Part shown: piece by piece, positions 1 to 9,391 of the stretch
How the letters are laid out: each line of letters starts with the position of its first letter
Numbering within the stretch: the first letter of the stretch is position 1
Assembly: GCF_034932065.1 (NCBI RefSeq)
Contig: NZ_JAYGHP010000015.1
Location: 1 to 64,000, forward strand
Length of the DNA: 64,000 bases
Origin: Crocosphaera sp. UHCC 0190
GTDB taxonomy: Bacteria; Cyanobacteriota; Cyanobacteriia; Cyanobacteriales; Microcystaceae
Direction of reading: 5' to 3'
Program-made: the position numbers and the translations under genes
Notes under the pieces: model-generated
Seen by the model: the letters and a program-made list of their open reading frames with translations, nothing else
Databases searched by the model: none
Told to the model about the DNA's origin: nothing

Positions 1-43
1 TCGGAGCGCGTCGGGCGTTTCCGCTCTCAACCGCGCATTTACA

Positions 44-72
44 AATATATCCAATCTCCCCAGGAATGTCAA
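44..72 (-). promoter_or_regulatory. Sigma-70 type promoter firing leftward off the window edge
   Basis: On the minus strand there is a TTGACA hexamer (67-72), a 17-base spacer and TATATT (44-49). This is a near-consensus vegetative promoter. The roughly 35 bases downstream, up to the window edge, are much richer in G and C than the surroundings and can fold on themselves, which suggests the 5' part of a structured RNA or a strongly expressed gene. The product lies outside the window and cannot be named. Confidence 0.5.
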
Positions 73-218
73 CCCTTTTGGCAAACTTTTTTTGACTTTT
101 TTTGAAATGCAGTCAAGACAAGGGTTTCAGGGTTATCGATTTCTCTGTTGGTTCTTGTGTTTAGTCCAGGCAATACTGTATTACACTGTATTACGGTAAG
201 ACTATGAGCAAGTGGTTG

Positions 219-1238
219 TTAACTAACATCACTTCTGGGGTTTTTATATTCAATTAGAGTGGCTTGTTTACCCTGCCACCGCATCAGCCAATATTTAGTT
301 TGACCAATAATGTGAGGGAACTTAGCGAAGACACAAGCTACTGCATATAATTGGCTATGGGCTGGTATATCACCCTGACGACGGCGACTTTGGTAGATGC
401 GCCCCCCTAAGACTAAGTATCCGATTAGTAGTAATAAAGTTAGCCCTGAAGTCAACCAAGCGAACCCAAAAGCAATCAGAGGTAGAATAAGTCCCCAAAA
501 CCAATTGCTAAAGTATTCACGAACCATATATTCTTCTGGGGATGAACCATACATAGCCATCCCTTGTGCCACGGCCCAACCTGAGCGCACCATGCGGCTC
601 CACCATTGACTAAACTTAGTCATGGCTGCGTCATGAAAGGTCATGTCAGCATCTAAACGCAAAATTTTCCAACCTTGACGACGTAAGCGGATACACATTT
701 CCGGTTCTTCACCACAAATTAAGGCATCATTAAAACCGTTAACTGCTTTAATCGCTTTAACTCGCATCAAGGCATCGCCCCCGCAACCCATTGTTTCGCC
801 GACGGGAGTATCCCATTCCATATCGGCTAGGCGGTTGTAAGGTGTCTCGTCAGGAACTTTTTCACGACGGCGGCCACAAACAATGGCCAGATTTTCATTA
901 TTTTCTAACTCCTTGACAGCTTGATTAAGCCATCCCTGAACAAGAACACAGTCCCCATCCATAAATTGAATATATTTCAAGTCTGGATATTGTTCTATTA
1001 AAAACCGAAAGCCTGTATTTCTTCCTCTTGCTGCAGTAAAGGGAGAGAATGTATCTAATTCGATGACTTGAATCCCCAGAGATTTTGCTGTTGTCACACT
1101 CCCATCTGTTGAGCCTGAGTCAACATAAACAATGGGAATATTGTTGAATTCAGTAACCTCAGTAATTAATGATTGAAGGCAGTTAATTAAACGCTCTCCT
1201 TCATTTCTGCCGATGATGACTATTCCTAAATTGCTCAT
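219..1238 (-). CDS. Family 2 glycosyltransferase with C-terminal membrane segments
   Basis: Likely an inverting sugar transferase for surface polysaccharide, acting at the inner face of the plasma membrane. The 339-residue protein opens with a GT-A fold: IVIIGRNEGERL near residue 6, VDSGSTDGS near 39 and the metal-binding DGD at 94-96. A CGEEPEMCIRLRRQGW stretch near 174 is typical of GT2 acceptor regions. About 40 hydrophobic residues from 245 form one or two membrane helices, followed by a basic tail. It is divergent from two further glycosyltransferases at 1382-3778, so the locus is probably for exopolysaccharide or glycolipid. The sugar and acceptor are unknown. Confidence 0.85.
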   Translation of the reverse strand: MSNLGIVIIGRNEGERLINCLQSLITEVTEFNNIPIVYVDSGSTDGSVTTAKSLGIQVIELDTFSPFTAARGRNTGFRFLIEQYPDLKYIQFMDGDCVLVQGWLNQAVKELENNENLAIVCGRRREKVPDETPYNRLADMEWDTPVGETMGCGGDALMRVKAIKAVNGFNDALICGEEPEMCIRLRRQGWKILRLDADMTFHDAAMTKFSQWWSRMVRSGWAVAQGMAMYGSSPEEYMVREYFSNWFWGLILPLIAFGFAWLTSGLTLLLLIGYLVLGGRIYQSRRRQGDIPAHSQLYAVACVFAKFPHIIGQTKYWLMRWQGKQATLIEYKNPRSDVS

Positions 1239-1381
1239 GATTGACTAACTAAGCGCAAGTTTCATCATCAATCATAAACGATCACCAGATTTGTTGTATA
1301 TTTGGGTAAGTTTTCTTGTATCCTATCTCCTAAGATGAAGTATACATATTAACGATCAAGTAACTTGAGCCATCAACCAGG

Positions 1382-2584
1382 ATGAAAATTACTTATTTGA
1401 TTAATCAATATCCGAAAATTAGTCATAGTTTTATTCGACGGGAGATTCTGGCTTTAGAAGCATTAGGACTTCCGATTACTCGGTTTTCTATTCGTTCCTG
1501 CGTGGAACAAGTTGTGGATGAAGCTGATAAAAAAGAACTAGAAAAAACTCGTGTTATTTTAGGGGTTGGTAGACTAGGCTTAATTTTCAACCTATTAGCC
1601 ACTGCCATTAGTAGGCCTCTAGCTTTTTGGTCAATGCTTTTTTTAGCTTGTCGTATTGGGTGGAAATCTGAAAAGGGAATTCTTTATCATTTAGCTTATT
1701 TAGCAGAAGCTTGTGTTTTATTGCGGTGGCTATCCAAGTGGGATGTGACTCATATTCATTCCCATTTTGGCACGAATGCCACTACCGTCGCTATGTTTTG
1801 CTATGGGTTAGGGGGGCCATCCTATAGTTTTACCGTACATGGGCCCGAAGAATTTGATAAAGTGGAGGCGATCGCATTACCGGAAAAAATCAAACGGGCA
1901 GCTTTTGTCGTGACAATTAGTTCCTATAGTCGCAGTCAATTGTATCGCTGGTGTGAATTTAGGGATTGGGGAAAAATTCACATTATTCATTGTGGGGTAG
2001 ATGATGCTTTTTTCTCCCTTCCTAGGCAACCGATTTCTGAAGAACCTTGTTTTGTTTGTGTCGGTCGTTTAAGTGAACAAAAGGGACAATTTTTGTTAAT
2101 TAAGGCAGCAAGCAAATTAATAGCTCAAGGCCATAAATTCAAGGTTATTTTAGTGGGAGATGGGGATTTAAGAAAACCGATTGAAGCCGCAATTACTCAG
2201 GAGAATTTAGAGGATGTTGTTGAGATTACGGGATGGGCAACTCAAGCACAAGTGCAAAACTATATCTTACAATCACGGGCGATGGTGTTACCTAGTTTTG
2301 CTGAAGGATTACCTGTGGTTATGATGGAAAGTCTGGCATTAGGTCGTCCTGTCATTAGCACTTATGTTGCAGGAATTCCTGAATTAGTGATACCTGGTAA
2401 ATCAGGATGGTTAGTACCGGCTGGTTCAGTTGAAGGGCTAGTAGAAGCTATGAAAACTGCTTTAGAAACTCCGGTTTCTCAATTAGAGGAAATGGGAAAT
2501 TTTGGGGCAAAACTTGTGGCTCAACAACATAATATTATGAAAGAAGCCCAACAATTAATACAATTATTTGAGTCTGTTCATTGA
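1382..2584 (+). CDS. Family 4 glycosyltransferase (WcaL/colanic-acid-like)
   Basis: A retaining GT-B glycosyltransferase of 400 residues, close to the usual family length. The N-terminus MKITYLINQYPKISHSFIRRE matches the WcaL-like group that builds exopolysaccharide repeat units. The C-terminal nucleotide-sugar half begins near CVGRLSEQKGQ, and the EGLPVVMME pair of glutamates (E-x7-E, near residue 306) is the GT4 signature. It is followed after 12 bases by the membrane glycosyltransferase at 2597, with GAGAGGA upstream of that start, so the two are probably co-transcribed. Donor specificity cannot be read from the sequence. Confidence 0.88.
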   Translation: MKITYLINQYPKISHSFIRREILALEALGLPITRFSIRSCVEQVVDEADKKELEKTRVILGVGRLGLIFNLLATAISRPLAFWSMLFLACRIGWKSEKGILYHLAYLAEACVLLRWLSKWDVTHIHSHFGTNATTVAMFCYGLGGPSYSFTVHGPEEFDKVEAIALPEKIKRAAFVVTISSYSRSQLYRWCEFRDWGKIHIIHCGVDDAFFSLPRQPISEEPCFVCVGRLSEQKGQFLLIKAASKLIAQGHKFKVILVGDGDLRKPIEAAITQENLEDVVEITGWATQAQVQNYILQSRAMVLPSFAEGLPVVMMESLALGRPVISTYVAGIPELVIPGKSGWLVPAGSVEGLVEAMKTALETPVSQLEEMGNFGAKLVAQQHNIMKEAQQLIQLFESVH

Positions 2585-2596
2585 TGAGAGGATTTT

Positions 2597-3778
2597 ATGT
2601 TTTTTAGTTTAGAAATTGGATTGTCGTTGATCGCCGTTCTTCTTCTGATTCCTTGCTTAGTTTTATTGGTCGAATGTTTAATGTCTATTTTGCCTTTGAA
2701 TGAATCTCTAGAAACTCACTTAGAAAATCAGCCCAGTTTTAAAATTTTAATCCCTGCTCACAATGAAGAAACTGTTATTGAAGAAACACTAAAATCCTTA
2801 TTACTTCAAGTTAATTCTCCTGACGAGATTATTGTTATTGCTGATAACTGTACTGATCGAACGGCAGAGATCGCCCGAAAATTTGAAATTACTGTTCTCG
2901 AACGCCAAGATTCTGAAAAACGTGGTAAAGGCTATGCCATAGATTACGGTATCAAATTTCTCAATGGGAAACCTCCTGAAATTGTTATCATTCTTGATGC
3001 GGATTGTTTAATGGAACCCCAAACCCTTGGGTATCTTGTTCAATTATCTTACGCTCAGCAAAAACCGATTCAAAGCACTTATTTGATGGAAACAGATCTT
3101 GATCCTATGCTCAGGGATAAAATTTCTGCTTTTGCTATTCTGATGAAAAACTTTGTTCGCCCTTATGGTTTAGCACGATTGAATAGTCCTTGTCTCCTCA
3201 ATGGCTCAGGAATGGCATTTCCCTGGTCGATTATCAGTCAGGTTAATCTGGCGAATAATAAAACTGTTGATGATATGCAGTTATCAGTTGACCTCGCTAT
3301 CGCTGGATATGCCCCATCTTATTGTCCCCAAGGAAAAGTGATTGGACGATTAATGCAGCAAGATCAGGCACAAAGTCAGCGATCTCGTTGGGAACATGGT
3401 CATTTATCTTTAATTTTGAGTCAAACTCCTCGTTTGTTACTAGCATCTTTGAAACAAAGACGTTTAGATTTGTTGGCATTAGCTTTAGAGTTAAGTGTTC
3501 CTCCTTTATCTTTATTAGTTATGTTTTGGGGCCTAGGAATGAGCATCATGGTAACGGCAGGATTATTAGGAATTTCTTGGTTACCTAGTATTCTTCTCGG
3601 TATAGGCGGCATCTGTTTAATAACAGCAATTGTAACTGGCTGGGCCAAATTTGGCCGGGAAGAAATTTCTGGATGGGCTTTAATTTCTATCCCTTTTTAC
3701 TTACTTTGGAAAATCCCCCTTTATGTTACTTTTTTAGTTCGTCCTCAATCAAAATGGGTGAAAACAGAAAGAGATTAA
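2597..3778 (+). CDS. Membrane family 2 glycosyltransferase
   Basis: A 393-residue processive-type GT2 protein. An N-terminal membrane anchor (residues 1-30) is followed by ILIPAHNEE, the ADNCTDRT nucleotide site, DADC as the metal-binding motif, and QRSRWEHG, a QxxRW-like motif found in cellulose/hyaluronan synthase relatives. Three or more C-terminal hydrophobic segments (about 290-385) anchor it. Together with the upstream GT4 it probably extends or exports a polysaccharide. It ends five bases before the convergent UbiB-family gene. Confidence 0.85.
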   Translation: MFFSLEIGLSLIAVLLLIPCLVLLVECLMSILPLNESLETHLENQPSFKILIPAHNEETVIEETLKSLLLQVNSPDEIIVIADNCTDRTAEIARKFEITVLERQDSEKRGKGYAIDYGIKFLNGKPPEIVIILDADCLMEPQTLGYLVQLSYAQQKPIQSTYLMETDLDPMLRDKISAFAILMKNFVRPYGLARLNSPCLLNGSGMAFPWSIISQVNLANNKTVDDMQLSVDLAIAGYAPSYCPQGKVIGRLMQQDQAQSQRSRWEHGHLSLILSQTPRLLLASLKQRRLDLLALALELSVPPLSLLVMFWGLGMSIMVTAGLLGISWLPSILLGIGGICLITAIVTGWAKFGREEISGWALISIPFYLLWKIPLYVTFLVRPQSKWVKTERD

Positions 3779-3783
3779 TAGTT

Positions 3784-5790
3784 TTAAAGTGATACTGGTA
3801 AAGCTTTCTGAGTGTTTTTAACAGGAAGGTCTTTCCCTTTCGGTTGATCTAATTCTAATAATAAATTACGAATCAAACGAGCCACTAATTTCTGCATTAA
3901 CCCTTCAGCAATTTTCTGTCCCATGTGTTGAGTTTCCGGCTTGACTATCAATTTAGCAGCCACAGGAACTAAGCGCATGGGGTCAAATCCTGGGGTATCT
4001 TGGAGGATTTTCAGGATGTTTTGTAAATGTTCTGCCGTTTGAGCATTTTCTCGCAAGTCTTGAGGGGTTTCTTGAACGGCTAATCCTACTTGTTCTCTTA
4101 CCATTGCCGAGAGATTAAACCAGGTACGACGACCGAAAATATCCAAGACATTAATAATTTCATTGACGAGTCTTTCTCGAATAAATTCACCCCGTTGAGA
4201 AAAGAGAAATTCGGTAGCTTGATCGAGAACTTTATCAATATCATAGTCTTGAGAATCTTTAGCATTTCTCATTAAATTTTCTAAGCGATTCCAGCGAAAG
4301 CTTCCTTCTTTAAATAACAAATCTTTTAAAGAAGCGCGTAATTCAGGAGAGGGATCAGTTAATAAGCGTTTTGCCACATAAGGATAGGCTTTACTTAACA
4401 CTTTAAAATCGGGGTTGATGCCGATCGCAATCCCCTCTAATGTAACCATTGAGCGAAGAATTAGAGCATAATAGGCAGGAACTTTAAAAGGGAACTCATA
4501 CATCATATCTGACATTTGATCCGTAATACTTTTAAAGTTTAATTCAGCTACACTTGACCCCAAAGCATTGCCAAAGACTTCCGTTAAAGCAGGAATAATC
4601 GGAGTTAAATCTGTATCAGGTTTGAGAAAATCGAGTTTAACATAATCATAAGCTAAAGAATCGAAATCTCGATTAACTAAATGAACGACTGCTTCAATGA
4701 GTCCATAGCGTTGATAAGGTTTAATACGACTCATCATGCCAAAATCAAGATAAGCAAGTTTGCCATCTTTCATGGCTAATAAATTACCAGGATGGGGATC
4801 AGCATGAAAGAAACCATGCTCTAATAATTGACGTAAGGAACAATTAACACCGACTTCAACTAAATGGGTAGCATCAATTCCTTGGGCTTGAATAGCTTGA
4901 ATATTGGTTAATTTTATTCCTTCTATCCATTCCATCGTCAGAACGCGCCTACCTGTGTAGTCCCAATAGATTTTTGGGATATAAATTTCTGGTAAATGTC
5001 CATAGAGTTCTGCAAATTCTTCTGCATTTTTGCCTTCTTGAACATAATTAATTTCCTCAAAAATTCGTCCCGCTAATTCATCAGTAATCGCTACTAAATC
5101 GGAACGAATAAAGGAAAAAGTTTTTTGCAACCAAGCTGATAAATTCCGCAGAATATAAATATCTAATGTAATCCTTTTAATTAAATCAGGACGTTGCACT
5201 TTCACGGCAACTTGTTCCCCTGTTTTTAATCTTCCTCTATAAACTTGTCCGAGAGAAGCAGCAGCAATGGGTTTTTCTGAAAGTTCAGCATAAATTTCGT
5301 CAGGATGTTCCCCTAATTCTTCTTGGATGAAACGATGGGCAATCTTGTTAGGAAAAGAAGGTAATTGATCTTGTAGGGTAGTTAATTCGTCAAGATAGAC
5401 GGGGGGAACTAAATCGGGTCTTGTCGAGAGGGCCTGTCCGACTTTAATATAGGTGGGCCCTAATTCTGTTAACATTTCCCGTAGATGAATGGCGCGGTTT
5501 CGCTCTTGTTTGGGATTTCTGCCTCTCATTTTATCCCACCACAACCCCAAAGCAAAGCGAAAAAACAAGATAAAAACACTGATTAAGCGGCCCAGAACTT
5601 GTAGAAGACGTTGACGATAATATTGATTAATGACTTCTGGATTGTACTGCCAGCTTTCAGGAGAGGTATCACTAATGGGCCCTAAATCTTCTGTGTGTCC
5701 TGCGGGAATGTGGATGGGTTGCGCGTCAATCGTAATTAAATCAGGATTTTGAAGATCTGGGGATAGGGTGGATTGAGGCATAAGAGTCAT
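3784..5790 (-). CDS. ABC1/AarF (UbiB) family atypical protein kinase
   Basis: A 668-residue member of the ABC1/UbiB/ADCK family, which supports quinone and other isoprenoid lipid metabolism in bacteria and plastids. Visible hallmarks are the KxGQ motif (YIKVGQALSTRPDL), the alanine-rich loop AAASLGQVYRG, the lysine in VAVKVQRP, the catalytic HADPHPGN and the metal site YLDFGMM. A hydrophobic stretch near residue 75 precedes the domain. The last 180 residues are a helical tail longer than in E. coli UbiB, as in other cyanobacterial members. Start could be the first or the fourth residue (both Met). The substrate is not known. Confidence 0.9.
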   Translation of the reverse strand: MTLMPQSTLSPDLQNPDLITIDAQPIHIPAGHTEDLGPISDTSPESWQYNPEVINQYYRQRLLQVLGRLISVFILFFRFALGLWWDKMRGRNPKQERNRAIHLREMLTELGPTYIKVGQALSTRPDLVPPVYLDELTTLQDQLPSFPNKIAHRFIQEELGEHPDEIYAELSEKPIAAASLGQVYRGRLKTGEQVAVKVQRPDLIKRITLDIYILRNLSAWLQKTFSFIRSDLVAITDELAGRIFEEINYVQEGKNAEEFAELYGHLPEIYIPKIYWDYTGRRVLTMEWIEGIKLTNIQAIQAQGIDATHLVEVGVNCSLRQLLEHGFFHADPHPGNLLAMKDGKLAYLDFGMMSRIKPYQRYGLIEAVVHLVNRDFDSLAYDYVKLDFLKPDTDLTPIIPALTEVFGNALGSSVAELNFKSITDQMSDMMYEFPFKVPAYYALILRSMVTLEGIAIGINPDFKVLSKAYPYVAKRLLTDPSPELRASLKDLLFKEGSFRWNRLENLMRNAKDSQDYDIDKVLDQATEFLFSQRGEFIRERLVNEIINVLDIFGRRTWFNLSAMVREQVGLAVQETPQDLRENAQTAEHLQNILKILQDTPGFDPMRLVPVAAKLIVKPETQHMGQKIAEGLMQKLVARLIRNLLLELDQPKGKDLPVKNTQKALPVSL

Positions 5791-5917
5791 GAATTTGCTA
5801 TCAGTATTAGGGCTTTGTAAACTATTGTAACAATTTATGTGGTCTTTAAGCTTAGCTAAACTTGGAGGTAGAGGAGAAGAGGGATAAAATTAATAATTTT
5901 GAAGAGAATGATTGGAG

Positions 5918-6043
5918 TTAATTATAGTAAAAATTAAAATCTTTTAAGGCTAATAATCTTTCTTGATTGAGGCGATAATGATAAGCCAATAACTTAATTC
6001 CAGGAGCATAAACTAAAGATTGGTAAGTAGTGGCTAATCTGTG
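5918..6043 (-). pseudogene. Open reading remnant upstream of the UbiB-family gene
   Basis: The 318-base gap 5791-6108 contains a 41-codon open stretch on the minus strand with no start codon. Its residues (YQSLVYAPGIKLLAYHYRLN then QERLLALKDFN) look like real protein in composition. It is probably the C-terminal remnant of a lost gene. No family was recognised, and chance openness is possible. Nothing else distinct was seen in the gap. Confidence 0.3.
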
Positions 6044-6108
6044 TTATTATGAGACCCGATTAGTCAAAGCATACCCTCGTTTTCTAGCAGTAATTAGTGA
6101 TTTGAGCA

Positions 6109-6879
6109 ATGACCACTTCCTCGTCCATAATCCTAAATGCAAAAGAATTATACAAAAGTTTTGGTGGATTGAAGGCTGTTAATAATGCTCATATCCAAGT
6201 GAAAAAGGGAAGTATTACGGGGTTAATTGGCCCCAATGGTGCTGGAAAAACCACTTTATTCAATTTATTATCGAGTTTTATTCGTCCCGATCAAGGGGAA
6301 GTGATTTTTGATGGAGAACCCATTCACCAGCTATCTCCTCACCAAATTGCCTTACAAGGATGTGTGCGGACATTTCAAGTAGCGCGAGTTTTGTCTCGTT
6401 TGACGGTGTTAGAAAATATGCTTTTGGCCACCCAAAAACAGACAGGAGAAGATCTGATTAAAGTGTGGCTACAACAGGCACAGATCAAAAAAGAAGAACA
6501 AGAAAACCGAGAAAAAGCCCTTTCTATCTTAGAATCCGTTGGACTGATTGACAAATGTTATGACTATGGGGGGGCTTTATCAGGGGGACAGCGCAAATTA
6601 CTAGAAATGGCCAGAACCTTGATGACTCGTCCTAAATTAATTTTACTCGATGAACCGGCCGCAGGGGTTAATCCGACGCTGATTGGTCAAATTTGCGAAC
6701 ATATTACAAATTGGAATCGCCAGGGAATTTCTTTTTTAATTATTGAGCATAATATGGATGTAATCATGTCCTTGTGTGATCATATATGGGTTTTAGCAGA
6801 AGGCACAAATTTAGCCGATGGGACACCCCAAGAAATTCAACACAATGCTATCGTTCTAGAAGCCTATTTAGGAGATTGA
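6109..6879 (+). CDS. natA: ABC transporter ATPase, LivG/NatA-like (amino-acid uptake)
   Basis: The 256-residue ATPase has Walker A GPNGAGKTT (near 44), the Q-loop, signature LSGGQRKLLE, Walker B LILLDEP and the switch histidine in IIEHNMD. The AAGVNPTL insert after Walker B and the QIALQGCVRTFQ motif are characteristic of the branched-chain/neutral amino-acid (HAAT) subfamily, so it likely energises a NatABCDE-type permease. No permease or binding-protein gene lies beside it, in line with scattered nat genes in other cyanobacteria. A LivF-like or urea (UrtD) role is less likely. The symbol is by family resemblance only. Confidence 0.8.
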   Translation: MTTSSSIILNAKELYKSFGGLKAVNNAHIQVKKGSITGLIGPNGAGKTTLFNLLSSFIRPDQGEVIFDGEPIHQLSPHQIALQGCVRTFQVARVLSRLTVLENMLLATQKQTGEDLIKVWLQQAQIKKEEQENREKALSILESVGLIDKCYDYGGALSGGQRKLLEMARTLMTRPKLILLDEPAAGVNPTLIGQICEHITNWNRQGISFLIIEHNMDVIMSLCDHIWVLAEGTNLADGTPQEIQHNAIVLEAYLGD

Positions 6880-6991
6880 TTTTTCCGTTTTGGCCCAAGA
6901 CTTGTTAGAATCCTAAAAACTCTGGTGAGAGTTTTTGTGGTTATTCATTTAGAATGATCGCCCAATGTTAAACCTCTTAGGAAATAATAAA

Positions 6992-7495
6992 ATGCTTAAG
7001 CAATTGCTTTTTAAAGGATGTCTCGGTGTTTTCTGTTCAGTTGTTTGTCTTGGCAGCCTTCCCGCCTATAGTCAACCTGGGGAGGTGATCGCTCAAGCTT
7101 CTCAACAAACCCTAGCATCCAAGAATGTCAGTAAAGACGAATTAAAACAGTTTGCTCAAGCAGTGATCAAGTTACAAGCCGTTGATGAAGCCACTCAACA
7201 AAAAATGGTTGAAGCCGTGCAAGCTGAAGGGTTATCACCGGAACAGTTTATGGAAATTGGCAAAAAACAGCGGGATACCAATGCCCAAGGCAGCGGTGAG
7301 ATCACCCCTGAAGACAAGCAAAAGTTTGAAAAAGCCTTAGCCGTTGTCAAAAAGATCAATGAGGAAGATCGGGAGAAAAAACGGGAAGCAGTAGAGGCAA
7401 GTGGTTTAGATATTTCACGATTTAATGAAATTGGTAAAACAGTAGAAGGTAATCCTGAACTACAAAAACAAGTTGTTGAATTGTTGCAACGTTAG
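6992..7495 (+). CDS. Secreted DUF4168 family protein
   Basis: A small exported protein of unknown role. A signal peptide (KQLLFKGCLGVFCSVV, cleavage near AYS) is followed by two similar charged helical units. The first begins VSKDELKQFAQAVIKLQ and the second ITPEDKQKFEKALAVVKK; each ends in a GLS/GLD...F..IGK motif, as expected for DUF4168. The start was taken at the ATG at 6992 because TTAGGA lies about 10 bases upstream. An in-frame ATG at 6965 has no ribosome site and would put nine residues before the signal peptide. A GGTGGGC hairpin follows the stop. Confidence 0.8.
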   Translation: MLKQLLFKGCLGVFCSVVCLGSLPAYSQPGEVIAQASQQTLASKNVSKDELKQFAQAVIKLQAVDEATQQKMVEAVQAEGLSPEQFMEIGKKQRDTNAQGSGEITPEDKQKFEKALAVVKKINEEDREKKREAVEASGLDISRFNEIGKTVEGNPELQKQVVELLQR

Positions 7496-7505
7496 ATGGT
7501 GTATC

Positions 7506-7525
7506 AGGTGGGCCATGCCCCACCT
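7506..7525 (+). terminator. GC-rich hairpin between convergent genes
   Basis: AGGTGGG (7506-7512) pairs with CCCACCT (7519-7525) around a short loop. It sits between the DUF4168 gene and the convergent CHAT gene. No clear U run follows, so it may be a repeat-type hairpin acting as a bidirectional transcription stop. The same core recurs at 15102. Confidence 0.5.
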
Positions 7526-7527
7526 AA

Positions 7528-9204
7528 TTAGTTTTCCCCTATTTCTTCAACGATAAATTCAACCGTTTGACCATAGGGGCTACCAAATTTTAACTGAGTC
7601 CCCGATGGTAATGGCACTTCCTCATAGTGGACTCTTTGCCAATGGTCATCCCTCAAAATCAAGGTTCCAAAGCGGGAAAAATCCCGTAGAAAGTAAGTAT
7701 AGCTCTGTTCAGGATCGGCAGGAACTTCTCGGCAAATAATCTCAGCATGACGTTGACTGACCCATTTTTCTTGGATGACGAGATCATTTTCAGGACGACG
7801 GCCCACCCTCATTAACCCGCCGTAAATTTGCCAGCGAGTTTCTGCTTCTTCGACAAACCGAAGATAAGCAGCCGGGGGTTTAGTCGTGATTAAGGGTAAT
7901 TGGGTAATATCATCCAAGGGGGAAATTAATTCCCCATTGAATTGAGGGTGCATATAGAGAATAGGCAAGGTCCAAGCGGGTTGATTAAATTTATAAAGGG
8001 TCAATAATTGTTGTCTTGCAAATCTCACCGCCTCATCAATTGGTTGACGTTGAGTTAAGGCTTTTGTGAAGGCTTGAATAAAGCTTAAGGCTTCTTGATC
8101 GGCGATGGAATCTCGCATAGCTAAGACAGCCGGAACTCCATGATGAATTAAGACTTCTGCCAGGCTACTGCGTTCAATGGTTTTTGAGCCTTGATGATCA
8201 GGTTGGGCCCCCCAACAGGCGTTAAACACCGCTAGGGTAATTTGATTACGAATCAGCACTTGTGCTAATTCTGTCCCATTCATCGTTGCCTGAGAACTTA
8301 AAAATAGTAATCCACCATTGGGGGCTGGCATTCCATGGCCGGCATAAAAAAGGACATTATAATCTCCACTATCAAGGGCTTCAATTAATTGGCCAGGGGT
8401 TGGTTGCACCAGGGGATGGACTCGCACAGGAACGGTAACAGGCGGCTGCCAACTTCCTTGGGGGGCAAAGGAACTATGTTCAATCATTTGGGCCAACAAG
8501 TCAGCCTCGGTTTCCAGTTTTAAGTCCTCATGAGTTAAACCCTCAACTTCTTGAACTGAACGGCCTTGACTGTCAGCTTGATTTGTAATTTCATTGAGAG
8601 GGATTGGGGAGGGATGAGCTTGATTTCCCAAGACCAGCAAGATGTTTAAGATTTCTTTCGCCTGATAAAAAACTAAGGGGTCTACATTGTTAGTGGTACG
8701 ACTAAAAAGAATTTGAGGATCGAGGGAAATTGCTTGTTTACCCGCGGCTGATTGCATAATTTCCCAAGGCAGGGGAATTAATTCAGGCGCTTGAATGTCC
8801 AACCGTAATCTTAAGGGACGATGACTGCCTAATGCCAGGCCGCGACTTTGGGCAAAACTGGAATGAATGGAAGCATCAAACAACCATTGCCACAAACTCA
8901 GACCTAATTCTTGCATGAGTCGTCCACCATAGCTTTCGGTGGGACTTGCTAGGGTAAAGGTCAAAGGAGGCAGATCACTGGTCAGTTGAGCATGAGTAAC
9001 GGGAAGGTGGGGTTCTCCTTGGGGGGCAAACATTTCTTGCCAAGCTAACCACTTGCGGGTTAAGGTTTCTGACCATAAGGAATCATGATGAACGTATCCA
9101 CTCGGCAAAGGGGCATTGGTTACCCAAAGGGCAAAACTTTCTGAACCCGCCGTTGTCAAAGGGGCGATCGCTACAGTTAGGCAAGGGTTTAAGCCTAGGG
9201 TCAT
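7528..9204 (-). CDS. CHAT-domain caspase-like protease fused to an FHA domain
   Basis: A 558-residue two-domain protein. Residues about 130-420 form a CHAT (caspase-HetF) peptidase: the catalytic histidine is in FYAGHG (His290) and the cysteine in AVFNAC (Cys330), spaced as in the family. Residues about 461-556 form an FHA phosphothreonine-binding module: GGLMRVGR, then SQRHAE at 483-488 and RFGT near 511. The protein has no signal peptide and is probably cytosolic. Inferred role: proteolysis switched or targeted by Ser/Thr phosphorylation. It lies 50 to 100 bases from no obvious partner gene; downstream is the convergent DUF4168 gene. Substrate unknown. Confidence 0.88.
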   Translation of the reverse strand: MTLGLNPCLTVAIAPLTTAGSESFALWVTNAPLPSGYVHHDSLWSETLTRKWLAWQEMFAPQGEPHLPVTHAQLTSDLPPLTFTLASPTESYGGRLMQELGLSLWQWLFDASIHSSFAQSRGLALGSHRPLRLRLDIQAPELIPLPWEIMQSAAGKQAISLDPQILFSRTTNNVDPLVFYQAKEILNILLVLGNQAHPSPIPLNEITNQADSQGRSVQEVEGLTHEDLKLETEADLLAQMIEHSSFAPQGSWQPPVTVPVRVHPLVQPTPGQLIEALDSGDYNVLFYAGHGMPAPNGGLLFLSSQATMNGTELAQVLIRNQITLAVFNACWGAQPDHQGSKTIERSSLAEVLIHHGVPAVLAMRDSIADQEALSFIQAFTKALTQRQPIDEAVRFARQQLLTLYKFNQPAWTLPILYMHPQFNGELISPLDDITQLPLITTKPPAAYLRFVEEAETRWQIYGGLMRVGRRPENDLVIQEKWVSQRHAEIICREVPADPEQSYTYFLRDFSRFGTLILRDDHWQRVHYEEVPLPSGTQLKFGSPYGQTVEFIVEEIGEN

Positions 9205-9391
9205 TACCTACTCTTAAAAATAAGTCAATAATGGCATTGTAACTTACTGTTACCCAGGCCAGTTAGGGGTGAAGTAAAAGTTAAACAGTCAAGCAAAACT
9301 TATTTCTCTGATTTTTCTAATACTTGAAAAAGTGATTATTGAAGTCGGATGTCCATTTTTAATGGGCAAGAATGGGCAAGTTTTTTGGTGA

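Noticed and set aside
1-40. tRNA or rRNA end at the left edge
   Set aside because: The GC-rich stretch lacks a T-loop, a D-arm pattern or a recognisable rRNA end.
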